Positions 1 through 11,715 of a DNA stretch of 64,000 bases are shown here, piece after piece (the stretch's first letter is position 1; each line of letters starts with the position of its first letter). The notes below the pieces were generated by a model. It searched no databases. It had not been told where the DNA came from and was given only the letters and a program-made list of their open reading frames with translations. The stretch is from Bactericera cockerelli (taxonomy: Eukaryota; Arthropoda; Insecta; Hemiptera; Triozidae), in NCBI GenBank assembly GCA_024516035.1, contig CM044961.1, forward strand, positions 17,861,374 through 17,925,373, given 5' to 3'. The position numbers were made by a program, and so were the translations under genes.

Positions 1-846
1 TATTGGGTCATAAATAAGAACTGTACAAAGTTTGAAGATTTTAGCTTTTGCCGTTTTTCCGGAAAATGCTGGGATAATAAGTCCCAGCCGTATTCTTTCG
101 TGGGACTCTATATCCCAGCCGTATTCTTTGGTGGGACAGACTATCCCTTTAGTACTCTTTGGTGGGACAGTATGTCCCATTAGTATTTTTAAAACCTGTA
201 TATTGGGCTTCAAGAATAGTAATGACAACATTTAGAGCTAATTTTTGGTATCAATTTTTTTTATTTGTAAATCAAAATGAAAATAAAAAAAATAACATGA
301 AAAAAAAACTCCTGGTCTAAAAATAATTTCACGAAAAACTACTATTGGGTCAAATAGTCCCGCGTAAAAAGTACTGATGGGACAATAAATCCCATCACGA
401 ACAACGATTGGGTCGTAGTATCCCAGGTGGTCTCCAAAAAATACTACTGGGACAATATGTCCCACCAAGAAGTCCCTCCCTATTCCCCTGAACAACTTGA
501 GCTAGGTTATAGATATTACATTGGAAATTAACAATAAAACACTATAAGCACTCTAAATAACTGCATTTCTGCACTTAGCTTTCATGGATTTGAAAATAAA
601 TAGCACATATGTAATTATTTTGAGATTCGACACACCTGCTCTGTGCACTTGCTGAAATCAAACTGATCTGGAGGGAGAACTAGACATGGTATTAACATGA
701 AACTTGGTCACGTGACAGAAAACAAGATACATGATCAAACAACACTGAGACCGGTGTTCTGTTAGTCGTTTTGGGACATATAATCCCACTTGAACAGGAA
801 AAGCTATCTCTGGGACGTATAATCCCATTAGGGTTGAAAGGGTTAA
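1..846. mobile_element. Right part of a TTAA-flanked element with many TGGGAC/GTCCCA palindromes
   Basis: The right border is AGGGTTGAAAGGGTTAA ending at 846, which matches the TTAACCC-type ends of the other TTAA elements in this window; the left end lies outside the window. Nine copies of an imperfect palindrome TGGGAC-N5-TCCCA (or close variants) are seen at about 69-87, 101-117, 132-147, 163-179, 378-394, 409-425, 448-464, 772-788 and 821-837. No coding capacity is apparent. Assignment to the piggyBac-like TTAA group is inference from the border alone. Confidence 0.5.
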
Positions 847-867
847 ATAACTAATTAACTATTATAA

Positions 868-1220
868 AAGAAAGAACTCGTTTCCAGGCCACCCAAGAGG
901 TAGAGTTCCAGCCCGTTTTTCTAACTTCCTAAGTGGTATCCCCTGCGATATGTATCCCTAATTAGAAATGAAGGATACATATTGCAAGGCCTAATCCACT
1001 TTTAAAATAACTAATTTACTAATATAAGAAAAAAACTCGTTTCCAGGCCACCCAAGAGGTAGAGTTCCAGCCCGTTTTTCTACCTTCCTAAGTGGTATCC
1101 CCAACAATATGAATATCTACTTAGAAAAGAAGAATTCATACTGCAAGGCCTAATCCACTTCGTAATTAACTATTTCTTATAAATAATAATAAATAAAAAA
1201 CTTGTGGCGCCAACAAGTGA
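868..1220 (+). repeat. Satellite cassette head module, two tandem copies
   Basis: The block beginning CTCGTTTCCAGGCCACCC occurs twice here (about 868 and 1036) and again at about 22846, 27046 and 32401. Each copy ends with a stem around an ATATGTATCC arm. The second copy is followed by a CTTGTGGCGCCAACAAG hairpin near 1200. It marks the start of a satellite cassette; no protein is encoded. Confidence 0.75.
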
Positions 1221-1611
1221 AAAAAAAATATTGAAAAAAAAAACAAAACATCATGCAAGTACATCTGCCCAAAAACCCATGCATACAGTCAAAATACAAC
1301 TGCCGTACTAAGTGTACTAAGTGGCAAAAATTACAATACTAAACGGCAAAAACTTTTAGTAGCCTTTACGGCAGCTAATTTACTAAAAACCCCCCCTTAA
1401 ATTATAAACTTAAAACTAATGCTATTTAATACTAAGAGGCAAAAAACTTTAGTAGAGTTTAGGGCAGAAGTAACATGCAATCATCATGCAAAATATTACA
1501 AAACATAAACAAATAAAATGAACATGCACAAAAAAAGATTGGACAAAAGAAGAAACTTAATACTAAAACTTAATTCCAATGGAGTGAGTGGTCAAGGAGG
1601 TATTGTTAGTC

Positions 1612-1690
1612 GCGGTAGTCAGGGTGGTCAAGGTGGTCAGGGTGGTCGAGGTGGTCAAAGTGGTCAGGGTGGTCGAGGTCAATTTACAGA
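1612..1690 (+). repeat. Short G-rich minisatellite (GGTCAGGGT type)
   Basis: About 75 bp of GGTCAGGGT/GGTCAAGGT/GGTCGAGGT units. A 63-codon open frame with a Gly-Gly-Gln repeat spans it but has no other protein features, so it is treated as repeat DNA. Confidence 0.7.
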
Positions 1691-1699
1691 AACCCCACC

Positions 1700-2970
1700 C
1701 ACGCATTAGTATTAAGTTTAGTATTTACGTAAATTAGCTGCCGTAAGTAGATAAACAAACTTTTTTAATCACAATAAGTATTACACAGCATTAGTATTAA
1801 GTTTAGTATTTAAGGGTTGATTTCAGTAAATTAGCTGTCGTAAATGCCACTCAAACTTTTTTGTCACAATTAGTATTACACAGCATTAGTATTAAGTTTA
1901 GTATTTAAGTAAATTAGTTGCCGTAAACGCTACTCGAACTTTTTTAATCGCAATTAGTATTATACAGCACTAGTATTAAGTTTAGTATTTAAGTAAATTA
2001 GCTGCCGTAAACGCTACTCAAACTTTTTTAATCACAATTAGTATTACACAGCACTAGTATTAAGTTTAGTATATAAGTAAATTAGCTGCCGTAAACGCTA
2101 CTCAAACTTTTTTAGTCACAATAAGTATTACACAGCTTTAGTATTAAGTTTAGTATTTAAGTAAATTAGTTGCCGTAAACGCGACTCAAACTTTTTTAAT
2201 CACAATTAGTATTACACAGCACTAGTATTAAGTTTAGTATTTAAGTAAATTAGTTGCCGTAAACGCGACTCAAACTTTTTTAATCACAATTAGTATTACA
2301 CAGCACTAGTATTAAGTTTAGTATTTAAGTAAATTAGTTGCCGTAAACGCTACTCAAACTTTTTTAATCACAATTAGTATTACACAGCACTAGTATTAAG
2401 TTTAGTATTTATGTAAATTATCTGCCGTAAACGCTACTCAAACTTTTTTAGTCACAATTAGTATTACACAGTATTAGTATTAAGATTAGTATTTAAGTAA
2501 ATTACTAAAAAATTAAGTAAACTTTTTTAATCACAATTAGTATTACACAGCACTAGTATTAAGTTTAGTATTTATGTAAATTATTTGCCGTAAACGCTAC
2601 TCAAACTTTTTTAGTCACAATTAGTATTACACAGTATTAGTATTAAGATTAGTATTTAAGTAAACTTTTTTAATCACAATTAGTATTACACAGCATTAGT
2701 ATTAAGCTTAGTATTTAAGGGTGGGTCTCTGTAAATTAGCTGCCGTAAACGCTACTCAAACTTTTTTAGTCACATTTAGTATTACACAGCATTGGTATTA
2801 AGTTTAGTATTTAAGTAAATTAGCTGGCGTAAACGAAACTCAAGTTATTTTTGTCACAATTAGTGTTACACAGTATTAGTATTAAGTTTAGTATATAAGT
2901 AAATTAGCTGCCGTAAACGCTACTCAAACTTTTTTAGTCACAATTAGTATTACACAGCATTAGTATTAAG
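1700..2970 (+). repeat. 84-bp satellite array
   Basis: About 14 tandem copies of a unit of roughly 84 bp containing AGTATTAAGTTTAGTATT, then GCCGTAAACGCTACTC, then AAACTTTTTTA and CACAATTAGTATTACACAG. Copies differ by point changes and some are shortened (2500-2700). The core AGTATTAAGTTTAGTATT is the reverse complement of the core of the satellites in the large PHF10 intron, so the arrays are related. Confidence 0.9.
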
Positions 2971-3345
2971 TGATCGGGGTGGGGTGGCTTGGTAAATTGG
3001 CGGGGGCGGGTTGGACTGAAATTAGTTCTGAACACAAAAAAAACTAAGAATGCAACAGTAAAAAATCATGCGACAAAAGAAAACCACGATATTGAACAAC
3101 TGCAAGAAAAAAGGACTATAAGGAAGAGAAAACAAAGTACCATGCAACAAAAAATGATGCGACAAAATATAACCACAAAATGCAACAGGCAAAAAAAGAA
3201 AAAAAAGAAAAAAAAAAAGCGATAATACGCGATTTAACTAGTATTATCTCGTACTATCGCTTTTAAAATGGGTGTTGGGTTGTAGCATAACACTACAACC
3301 CCACACCCTCGGGCTCCTCCACCCCTACACCCGAACCTTTCCTCA
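2971..3345 (+). repeat. A-rich linker and double-hairpin tail module, copy 1
   Basis: An A-rich linker with recurring CATGCAACA/TGCAACAG words leads into two hairpins. Hairpin 1 spans 3215-3264 (arms AAAAGCGATAATACG and CGTACTATCGCTTTT, one mismatch). Hairpin 2 spans 3270-3308 (arms GGGTGTTGGGTTGTAG and CTACAACCCCACACCC, one mismatch). A pyrimidine-rich stretch with CCTCC and CTACA follows. Confidence 0.85.
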
Positions 3346-4060
3346 CCGTATGAAGAAAAAAATTCATACAAAACAAAAAAAATAAGGATGCAACAGTACA
3401 AAAACATGCGAAAGAGGAAAACCACAAAATACAACCAGTAAAAGAAAAAAGTAATTTTAGAAAAAGAACATAGAAGCATGCAACATTATCATACAACAAA
3501 GAAAAACCAAACATGCAACAACTTAAGAAAAGCAATAATACGGGATGTAACTAGTACCTCCATCACTTGTACTTTTTCTCCTACAACTACACGAAATGTG
3601 CTACTTATGCTGTCGCGTATAGTATACTCTTGGTAGCGCGCGAACTATTTCGATTGACTTGGCGGGTCGGAGCGCTACCGCGCTCCTTAACTTGTGCATT
3701 TGTATAATAATTTTATTATTATTATTAATATGCAAAAAACAAGACGAATGCAAATAACATGGAACATGCATATAATATACTAGCGGGCTGTCGCCCGCTT
3801 TGCGGGCCGAGGCATGGCCGTGAAAGCAAAAAATCATTTTTCGTCAATGGCAGGTGTTGTAGTGGGAGTTTCAAAAAATCCCGTCTTATTGCACATCTAG
3901 ACTATAAGACAAAGCTACCTACCAAATTTGAGCTTCCTAGGACTTACGGTTTGGGCTGTAGAGCGATGATCAGTCAGTGGTCAGTGGTCAGTGGTCAGTG
4001 GTCAGTGAGTGTCTTTGACATTTATATATTAAGATTAACACTTAATACTAAAACTTAACA
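3346..4060. other. Spacer with GC-rich inverted repeats and a GTCAGTG microsatellite
   Basis: A-rich linker sequence followed by GC-rich words: a GGAGCGC/GCGCTCC inverted repeat near 3670-3690 and GCGGGC/GCCCGC near 3783-3798. A short (GTCAGTG)n tract lies at about 3970-4010. No convincing gene is seen. Confidence 0.5.
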
Positions 4061-5190
4061 GGCTAATAGGGTCGGGTAGAGCTGGGTAGATTGGCGATGC
4101 TAGGTGGTCTGCTCGTGTTAACTCGGTGGGCTGGGTGGTCTGGGTGGTTGGAGTAGACTGGGTGGGCTGGGTTGTCTGGGTGGTTGGAGTGGGCTGGGTG
4201 GTTGGAGTGGACTAGGTGGGCTGGGTGGTCTGGGTGGTTGGATTGGACTGGCTGGGCTGGGTGGTCTGGGTGGTTGGAGTGGACTGGCTGGGCTGGGTGG
4301 TTGGAGTGGGCTGGGTGGTCTGGGTGGTTGGAGTGGACTGGCTGGGCTGGGTGGTCTGGGTGGTTGGAGTGGACTGGCTGGGCTGGGTGGTCTGGGTGGT
4401 TGGAGTGGGCTGGGTGGTCTGTGTGGTTGGAGTGGACTGGGTGGTCGGGTAGAGCTGGGTAGATTGGCGATGCTGGGTGGTCTGCTCGTGTTAACTCGGT
4501 GGGCTGGGTTGTCAGAGTGGGCTGGGTGTTCTGGGTGGTTGGAGTGGACTGGGTGGGCTGGGTGGTTGGAGTGGACTGGGTGGTTGGAGTGGGCTGGGTG
4601 GTTGGAGTGGACTGGGTGGTTGGAGTGGACTGGGTGGTTGGAGTGGACTGGCTGGGCTGGGTGGTCTGGGTGGTTGGAGTGGGCTGGGTGGTCTGGGTGG
4701 TTGAAGTGGGCTGGGTGGTCTGGGTGGTTGGAGTGGACTGGGTGGGCTGGGTGGTTGGAGTGGACTGGGTGGGCTGGTTGGTTGGAGTGGACTGGGTGGT
4801 TGGAGTGGGCTGGGTGGTTGGACTGGGCTGGGTGGGCTGGGTGGTTGGAGTGGACTGGTAGTCTGGGTGGTTGGAGTGGACTAGGTGGGCTGGGTGGTTG
4901 GAGTGGACTAGGTGGGCTGGGTGCTTGGACTAGGTGGTTGGAGTGGGCTGGGTGGTTGGAGTGGACTAGGTGGGCTGGGTGCTTGGACTGGGCTGGGTGG
5001 TCTGGGTGGTCATGTAGAGCTTGGAGATTGGCAATGCTGGGTGGTCTGGTCGGGTTGACTCGGTGGTCAGGGTGGTCGAGAACTGGTCTTGGTCATCGGG
5101 ATGGTCAAGTGGGACTGGGTAGTTTAGGTGAGCTGGTATCTCGGGTTGGGCTGGGTGATCGGGGTGGCTTGGTAAATTGTCGGGGCTGGT
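4061..5190 (+). repeat. G-rich minisatellite (TGGGTGGTCTGGGTGG type)
   Basis: More than 1 kb of degenerate units made of GGGCTGGGTGG, TCTGGGTGG and TTGGAGTGGACTGG. The + strand is very G-rich with closely spaced GGG runs and so has G-quadruplex potential (inference). Long open frames in two + frames (up to 244 codons of Trp-Leu-Glu-Trp and Gly-Trp repeats) result from the unit lacking stop codons and are not taken as genes. Confidence 0.85.
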
Positions 5191-5365
5191 TGGACTGAAA
5201 TTAGTTCTGAAAGAAAAAAAACTAAGAATGCAACAGTAAAAATCATGCGACAAAAGAAAACCACGATATTGAACAACTACAAGAAAAAAGGACTATAAGG
5301 AAGAGAAAACAAAGTACCATGCAACAAAAAATGATGCGACAAAATATAACCACAAAATGCAACAG

Positions 5366-5404
<39 letters not shown>

Positions 5405-5520
5405 CGATAATACGCGATTTAACTAGTATTATCTTGTACTATCGCTTTTAAATTGGGTGTTGGGTTGTAGCATAAACATACAACCCAACACCCTACACCC
5501 GAACCTTTCCTCACCATAAG
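5191..5520 (+). repeat. A-rich linker and double-hairpin tail module, copy 2
   Basis: Nearly the same as the module at 2971-3345, with a poly(A) run of about 35 at 5370-5403. Hairpin 1 is 5401-5450. Hairpin 2 is 5455-5493 with its arms intact (TACAACCCAACACCC). Confidence 0.85.
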
Positions 5521-5649
5521 AAGCTAAAAATGCATGCGAAACAAAAAACCTAAGGATGAAACAGTACAAAATCATGCGAAAGAGGAAAACCACAATTTGC
5601 ATGCGAATTGAAAAAATGAAAATAAACAATCATGCAAAAAAAAAAAACA

Positions 5650-6245
5650 TGCTTAATCGCTTGTATAATATCTGTTGTTACACACACTCAATACCTGACA
5701 CCTGATCGCTTGTATAGTATCTGTTCTTTATGACACTTAATACCTGACACCTGATCGATTGCGTGGTATCTGTTTTTTATCACACTTAATACCTGACACC
5801 TGATCGCTTGTATAGTATCTGTTGTTTATCACACTTATTACCTGACACATGATCGCTTGTATAATATCTGTTGTTACACACACTCAATACCTGACACCTG
5901 ATCGTTTGTATAGTATCTGTTTTTTATCACACTTAATACCTGACACCTAATAGCTTGTATAATATCTGTTGTTTATGACACTTAATACCTAACACCTAAT
6001 CGCTTGTATAGTATCTGTTGTTTATTACACTTAATACCTGACACCTGATCGTTTGTTTAGTATCTGTTGTTTATCACACTTAATACCTGACACCTGATCG
6101 CTTGTATAGTATCTGTTGTTTATTACACTTAATACCTGACACCTGATCGTTTGTTTAGTATCTGTTGTTTATCACACTTAATACCTGACACCTGATCGCT
6201 TGTATAGTATCTATTGTTGATGACACTGAATACTTGACACCAGAT
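5650..6245 (+). repeat. 50-bp satellite array 1
   Basis: About 12 tandem copies of a ~50-bp unit: GATCGCTTGTATAGTATCTG, then TTGTTTATCACACTTAATAC, then CTGACACCT. Related blocks recur at 7070-7425, 8265-8565, 9525-9720 and 10490-10620. Confidence 0.9.
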
Positions 6246-7425
6246 CTGAAACAAAAAAAGCTAATAATGCAAAAGAACGAAATCATGCAAAAAAAAAGGA
6301 AAACCACAAAATACAACAAACACAAGAAACAGTAATAAATTAAAATTCAAAAGAAGAGTTAAAATGAATAAAAAAAAAAAACTTTTCATATCAATTCAAT
6401 ACATACTTTAACTTCACAGAAAACTTATTGGGCTGGATGGTCTGGTTGAGTTGGGTTTGGTTGACTTGGTGGACAGGATGGTCGGGGTGACTGGGTGGTG
6501 TACGTGGGCTGGGGGGTCTAGGTGGGCTGGGTGGTCGGACTGGTCGAGGTGGGCTGTGTAGGTTGAGTGGACTGGTTGTAATGTGTGGTTGAAGTGGTCT
6601 GGGTAAGTTGGGTGGGCTGCGTGGACTGAAATTAGTTCTGAAACAATAAAACTAAGAATGCAAGGGTACAAAATCATGCGAAAAAGGAAAACCATAATAT
6701 TGAACAACTACAAGAAAAAGGTACTATAAGGAAGAGAAAACAAAGAAGCGCATGCAACAAAATAAAACCACAAAATGCAACAGGCAAAAAAAAAAAAGGA
6801 AAGGAAAGAAAAGCGATAATACGCGATAAAACTAGTATTATCTCGTACTATCGCTTTTAAAATGGGTGTTGGGTCGTAGCATAACACTACAACCCAACAC
6901 CCTCGGGCTCCTCCACCCCTACACCCGAACCTTTCCTCACCATAAGAAGAAAAAATCCATGCGAAACAAATAAACTAAGAATGCAACAGTACAAAACATG
7001 CGAAAGAGGAAAACCACAATTTGCATGCGAATTGAAAAAAATTAAAATAAACAATCATGCAAAAAAACATGCTTAATCGCTTGTATAATATCTGTTGCTA
7101 CACACACTCAATACTTGTCACCTGATCGCTTGTATAGTATCTGTTGTTTATGACACTTAATATCTAACACTTGATCGCTTGTATATTATCGGTTGTTAAT
7201 GACACTTAATACCTGACACCTGATCGATTGCGTAGTATCTGTTTTTTATCACACTTAATACCTGACACCTAATCGCTTGTATAATATCTGTTGTTTATGA
7301 ACACTTAATACCTAACACCTGATCGCTTGTATAGTATCTGTTGTTTATGACACTTAATACCTGACACCTGATCGCTTGTATAGTATCTGTTGTTTATTAC
7401 ACTTAATACCTGACACCTGATCTGA
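6246..7425 (+). repeat. 1.17-kb higher-order unit, copy 1
   Basis: Order: A-rich linker, G-rich minisatellite (6420-6640), A-rich linker, double hairpin (6810-6902), then 50-bp satellite (7070-7425). The segment starting CATATCAATTCAATACATAC recurs at about 6388, 7561 and 8699, giving periods near 1173 and 1138 bp. In hairpin 2 one arm reads GGGTCGTAG, a single mismatch to its partner. Confidence 0.85.
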
Positions 7426-8565
7426 AACAAAAAAGCTAACAATGCAAAAGTACGAAATCATGCAAAAAAAAGGAAAACCACAAAATACAACATACACAAG
7501 AAACAGTTAATAAATTAAAAGCCAAAAGAAGAGTTAAAATAAATAAATAAAAAAACTTTTCATATCAATTCATTACATACTTTAACTTCACAGAGAACTT
7601 ATTGGGCTGGATGGTCTGGTTGAGTTGGGTTTGGTTGACTTGGTGGACAGGATGGTCGGGGTGACTGGGTGGTGTACGTGGGCTGGGGGGTCTAGGTGGG
7701 CTGGGTGGTCGGACTGGTCGAGGTGGGCTGTGTAGGTTGAGTGGACTGGTTGTAATGTGTGGTTGAAGTGGTCTGGGTAAGTTGGGTGGGCTGCGTGGAC
7801 TGAAATTAGTTCTGAAACAATAAAACTAAGAATGCAAGGGTACAAAATCATGCGAAAAAGGAAAACCATAATATTGAACAACTACAAGAAAAAGGTACTA
7901 TAAGGAAGAAAAAACAAAGAAGCGCATGCAACAAAAAACCATGCAACAAAATAAAACCACAAAATGCAACAGGCAAAAAAAAAAAAAAAAAAAAAGGAAA
8001 ACCGATAATACGCGATTTAACTAGTATTATCTCGTACTATCGCTTTTAAAATGGGTGTTGGGTCGTAGCATAACACTACAACCCAACACCCTCGGGCTCC
8101 TCCACCCCTACACCCGAACCTTTCCTCACCATAAGAAGAAAAAATCCATGCGAAACAAATAAACTAAGAATGCAACAGTACAAAACATGCGAAAGAGGAA
8201 AACCACAATTTGCATGCGAATTGAAAAAAATTAAAATAAACAATCATGCAAAAAAACATGCTTAATCGCTTGTATAATATCTGTTGTTACACACACTCAA
8301 TACTTGTCACCTGATCGCTTGTATAGTATCTGTTGTTTATGACACTTAATATCTAACACTTGATCGCTTGTATAGTATCGGTTGTTTATGACACTTAATA
8401 CCTGACACCTGATCGATTGCGTAGTATCTGTTTTTTATCACACTTAATACCTGACACCTAATCGCTTGTATAATATCTGTTGTTTATGAACACTTAATAC
8501 CCAACACCTGATCGCTTGTATAGTATCTGTTGTTTATTACACTTAATACCTGACACCTGATCTGA
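7426..8565 (+). repeat. 1.17-kb higher-order unit, copy 2
   Basis: Almost the same layout as copy 1: G-rich tract 7600-7805, double hairpin 7999-8091, 50-bp satellite 8265-8565. It shares the GGGTCGTAG mismatch of copy 1, so these copies duplicated recently. The 97-codon minus-strand frame in copies 1 and 2 differs by one residue, which reflects copying rather than selection. Confidence 0.85.
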
Positions 8566-9720
8566 AACAAAAAAGCTAACAATGCAAAAGTACGAAATCA
8601 TGCAAAAAAAAGGAAAACCACAAAATACAACATACACAAGAAACAGTTAATAAATTAAAAGCCAAAAGAAGAGTTAAAATAAATAAATAAAAAACTTTTC
8701 ATATCAATTCAATACATACTTTAACTTCACAGAGAACTTATTGGGCTGGATGGTCTGGTTGAGTTGGGTTTGGTTGACTTGGTGGACAGGATGGTCGGGG
8801 TGACTGGATTGTGTACGTGGGATGGGGGGTCTAGGTGGTCAAGCTGGGCTGGGTGGTCGGACCGGTCGAGGTAGCCTATGTAGGTTGAGTGGACTGATTG
8901 TAATGTGTGGTTGAAGTAGGCTGGGTAAGTTGGGTGGACTGTTTTGACTGAAATAAGTTCTGAAACAAAAAAACTGAGAATGCAAGAGTACAAAATCATG
9001 CGAAAATGGAAAATCACAATATTAAACAATAACAACAAAAAGGTACTAAAAGAAAGAGAAAACAATGAAGCATGCAACAAAAAATCTTGCACCAAAATAT
9101 AAGTGTAGGTTGAGTGGACTGGTTGTAATGTGTGGTTGAAGTGGTCTGGGTAAGTTGGGTGGGCTGCGTGGACTGAAATTAGTTCTGAAACAATAAAACT
9201 AAGAATGCAAGGGTACAAAATCATGCGAAAAAGGAAAACCATAATATTGAACAACTACAAGAAAAAGGTACTATAAGGAAGAAAAAACAAAGAAGCGCAT
9301 GCAACAAAAAACCATGCAACAAAATAAAACCACAAAATGCAACAGGCAAAAAAGAAGAAAAAAAAAAAAAAAAAGGAAAGCGATAATACGCGATTTAACT
9401 AGTATTATCTCGTACTATCGCTTTTAAAATGGGTGTTGGGTCGTAGCATAACACTACAACCCAACACCCTCGGGCTCCTCCACCCCTACACCCGAACCTT
9501 TCCTCACCATAAGAAGAAAAAATGCTTAATCGCTTGTATAATATCTGTTGTTACACACACTCAATACCTGACACCTGATCGATTGCGTAGTATCTGTTTT
9601 TTATCACACTTAATACCTGACACCTGATCGCTTGTATAGTATCTGTTGTTTATCACCCTTAATACCTGACCTGATCGCTTGTATATTATCTTTACTGTAT
9701 TGCACTTAATACCTGACTCA
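8566..9720 (+). repeat. 1.17-kb higher-order unit, copy 3 (rearranged)
   Basis: Starts like copies 1 and 2, but the G-rich segment is partly duplicated (8740-8945 and 9105-9180) with an extra A-rich linker between. Double hairpin at 9377-9469 and a short 50-bp satellite block at 9525-9720. Confidence 0.8.
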
Positions 9721-10395
9721 GTATGTTGGAAATAAATCTGAAAAAAACATAGTATGGAACACTATCAAATCATGAGAAAAAAAAACACAAGTTCAATAAT
9801 CAACGTGATAGGGTGGATTGGGTGGAGGGTGTATATGGGAGGTCTGTGTGGGCTGGTTAGTTTAGATTAGCTAGTTGAGATCTGTGAGGTCGAGGTGAGT
9901 TGGGTGGTAGGGGTAAGTGGGGCGTCTGGATGGGCGGGGTAGGTTAGGTGGGCTGGGCGGGTTGTGTAGGTTAAATTGGCTGGGTAACAGGTCTGGGAGG
10001 TCGAGGTGAGCTGGGTGGTTGGTGTGGGTGGGTCGTCTGGTTGGGCGGGGTAGTTTCGGTGGGCTGAGTGGGTAAAATATGACACCTTGAAAAAAGTTCT
10101 GAAACATAAAACTAAAAATGCAACAGTACAAAATCATGCAAAAAGGAAAATCACAATATTCAACAACTACAAGATAAAGTTAGTATAAGGAAGAGAAAAC
10201 ACATAAGCATGCAAGAAAGTATAATGCAAAAATGCAACAGAGAGAAAAGAAAGAAAAAAAAGCGATAATACGCGATGTAACTAGTATTATCTCGTACTAT
10301 CGCTTTTAAAATAGGTGTTGGGTTGTAGCTTAAGAGTACAACCTAACACCCTCGGCCTCCTCCTCCCCTACAGCCGGACCTTACCTCACCATAAG
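9721..10395 (+). repeat. Diverged satellite unit with double hairpin
   Basis: G-rich tract 9805-10075, A-rich linker, double hairpin 10258-10351. Hairpin 2 has arms GGTGTTGGGTTGTA and TACAACCTAACACC; the one change gives a G-T pairing, so the stem would largely survive. Confidence 0.75.
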
Positions 10396-11240
10396 AAAAA
10401 AAAATGCATGCGAAACAAAAAATCTAAGAATGCAAGAGTACAAAACCATGCGGAAGAGGAATACCACAATTACCACAATATGCATGGGGAATGATCACAC
10501 TTAATACCCGACAACTGATCGCTTGTATAGTATCTGTTGTTTATCACACTTAAGACCTGATCTGATCATTTTTATAGTACCTATTGTTAACACACTTAAC
10601 ACACCTGACTCAGTGGGTTGGAAATAGATCTGAAATAAACATAGAATGGAACACTACAATATCAAGCAAAAAAACACAAGTACAAAAAATAACTTGATGG
10701 TCTGGGTGGATTGGCTGGAGTGGGTTTATGGGCGGTCTGGGTGGGCTGGGTAGGTGAGATTAGCTGGGTGTCAGGTCTAGGAGGACGAGTTGAGCTGGGT
10801 GGTTGAGGTAGGCGGGACGGTCTTGGTGGTCTGGTTTAATATGATCCGGTGAAGTGGGCATATGGGCGGTCTATGTGGGCTGATTGGCTGGGTGGTTGGT
10901 TTGGGATGGGAAGGTTGGATGGGCTAGGTGGGAATCATCACACTTAAAAACAGTTCTGCTAGAAAAAACTAAGAATGCAACAGTCAAAATCATGCAAAAA
11001 AGAAAATCACAAAATATAACAAGTACATACAAAAATATATATAACATTATGAAGAAAACACACAGAAGCATGCAACACTGAATTATGCTACAAAGGAAAC
11101 CATAAAATGCAACAAAATAAAAGCGATAATACGCGATGTAACTAGTATTATCTCGTACTATGGCTTGTAAAATGGGTGTTGGGTTGTAGCAAAACACCCT
11201 CGGCCTACTACAGCCGTACCTTCCCTCACCATAACCAAAA
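10396..11240 (+). repeat. Diverged satellite unit, hairpin 2 truncated
   Basis: Short 50-bp satellite remnant (10490-10620), G-rich tract 10690-10930, A-rich linker, hairpin 1 at 11119-11165. The second arm of hairpin 2 is mostly deleted (GGGTGTTGGGTTGTAGC runs straight into AAAACACCC). Confidence 0.7.
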
Positions 11241-11715
11241 TTCGTTAAAACAATCCTTGCGATTGATTATTTTTTTAGTGCAAAAAATTTAATCTTTGAA
11301 AATCACGCAAAAAAATCATGCTTGATCGCTTGTATAGTGTTTAGGTGTTGTTTATGACACTCAAAACCGGAAGAAAAGTATTTAGCATGAACAAATATTA
11401 CAAAAAAAACAAATACCTACAGTAAATAACTTGATGGTCTGGGTGGATTGAGTGGACATACATATGAGCGGTCTGAGTGGGTTGGGCTGGGTGGGTCCGA
11501 TAGGTTGGGTGGACTGCGTGGGTGGGTAACCATCACATCTTGAAATAAGTTCTGAAACACTCAGAATGTAACAGTAGAAAATCATGCAAAAAAAGGAAAA
11601 CCACAAAGTACATAATTATTATATACTGTTGTGATGAGAACACACAGAAGCATGCAACAAAGGTAAACTACAAAATGCAGAATACGCGATTTATCTAGTA
11701 TTATCTCGTACTGTT
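11241..11715 (+). repeat. Last satellite unit, interrupted by a SINE
   Basis: G-rich tract 11420-11540, A-rich linker, then the start of the hairpin module (ACGCGATTTATCTAGTATTA at 11693). The module is interrupted by a SINE and resumes at 12075 with CGCTTGTAAAATGGGTGTTG. Confidence 0.7.

Noticed and set aside
1700..2970. CRISPR-like array
   Set aside because: Whole 84-bp units are repeated with no unique spacers, and the host is an animal.
4464..5198. 244-codon open frame of [14 protein letters not shown] repeats
   Set aside because: Arises because the G-rich minisatellite unit lacks stops; other frames are open too and there is no other protein feature.
6414..9254. MFNIMVFLFRMILYPCILSF-type minus frames conserved in three copies
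   Set aside because: Conservation is explained by recent duplication of the 1.17-kb satellite unit; composition follows the A-rich and G-rich repeat on the other strand.
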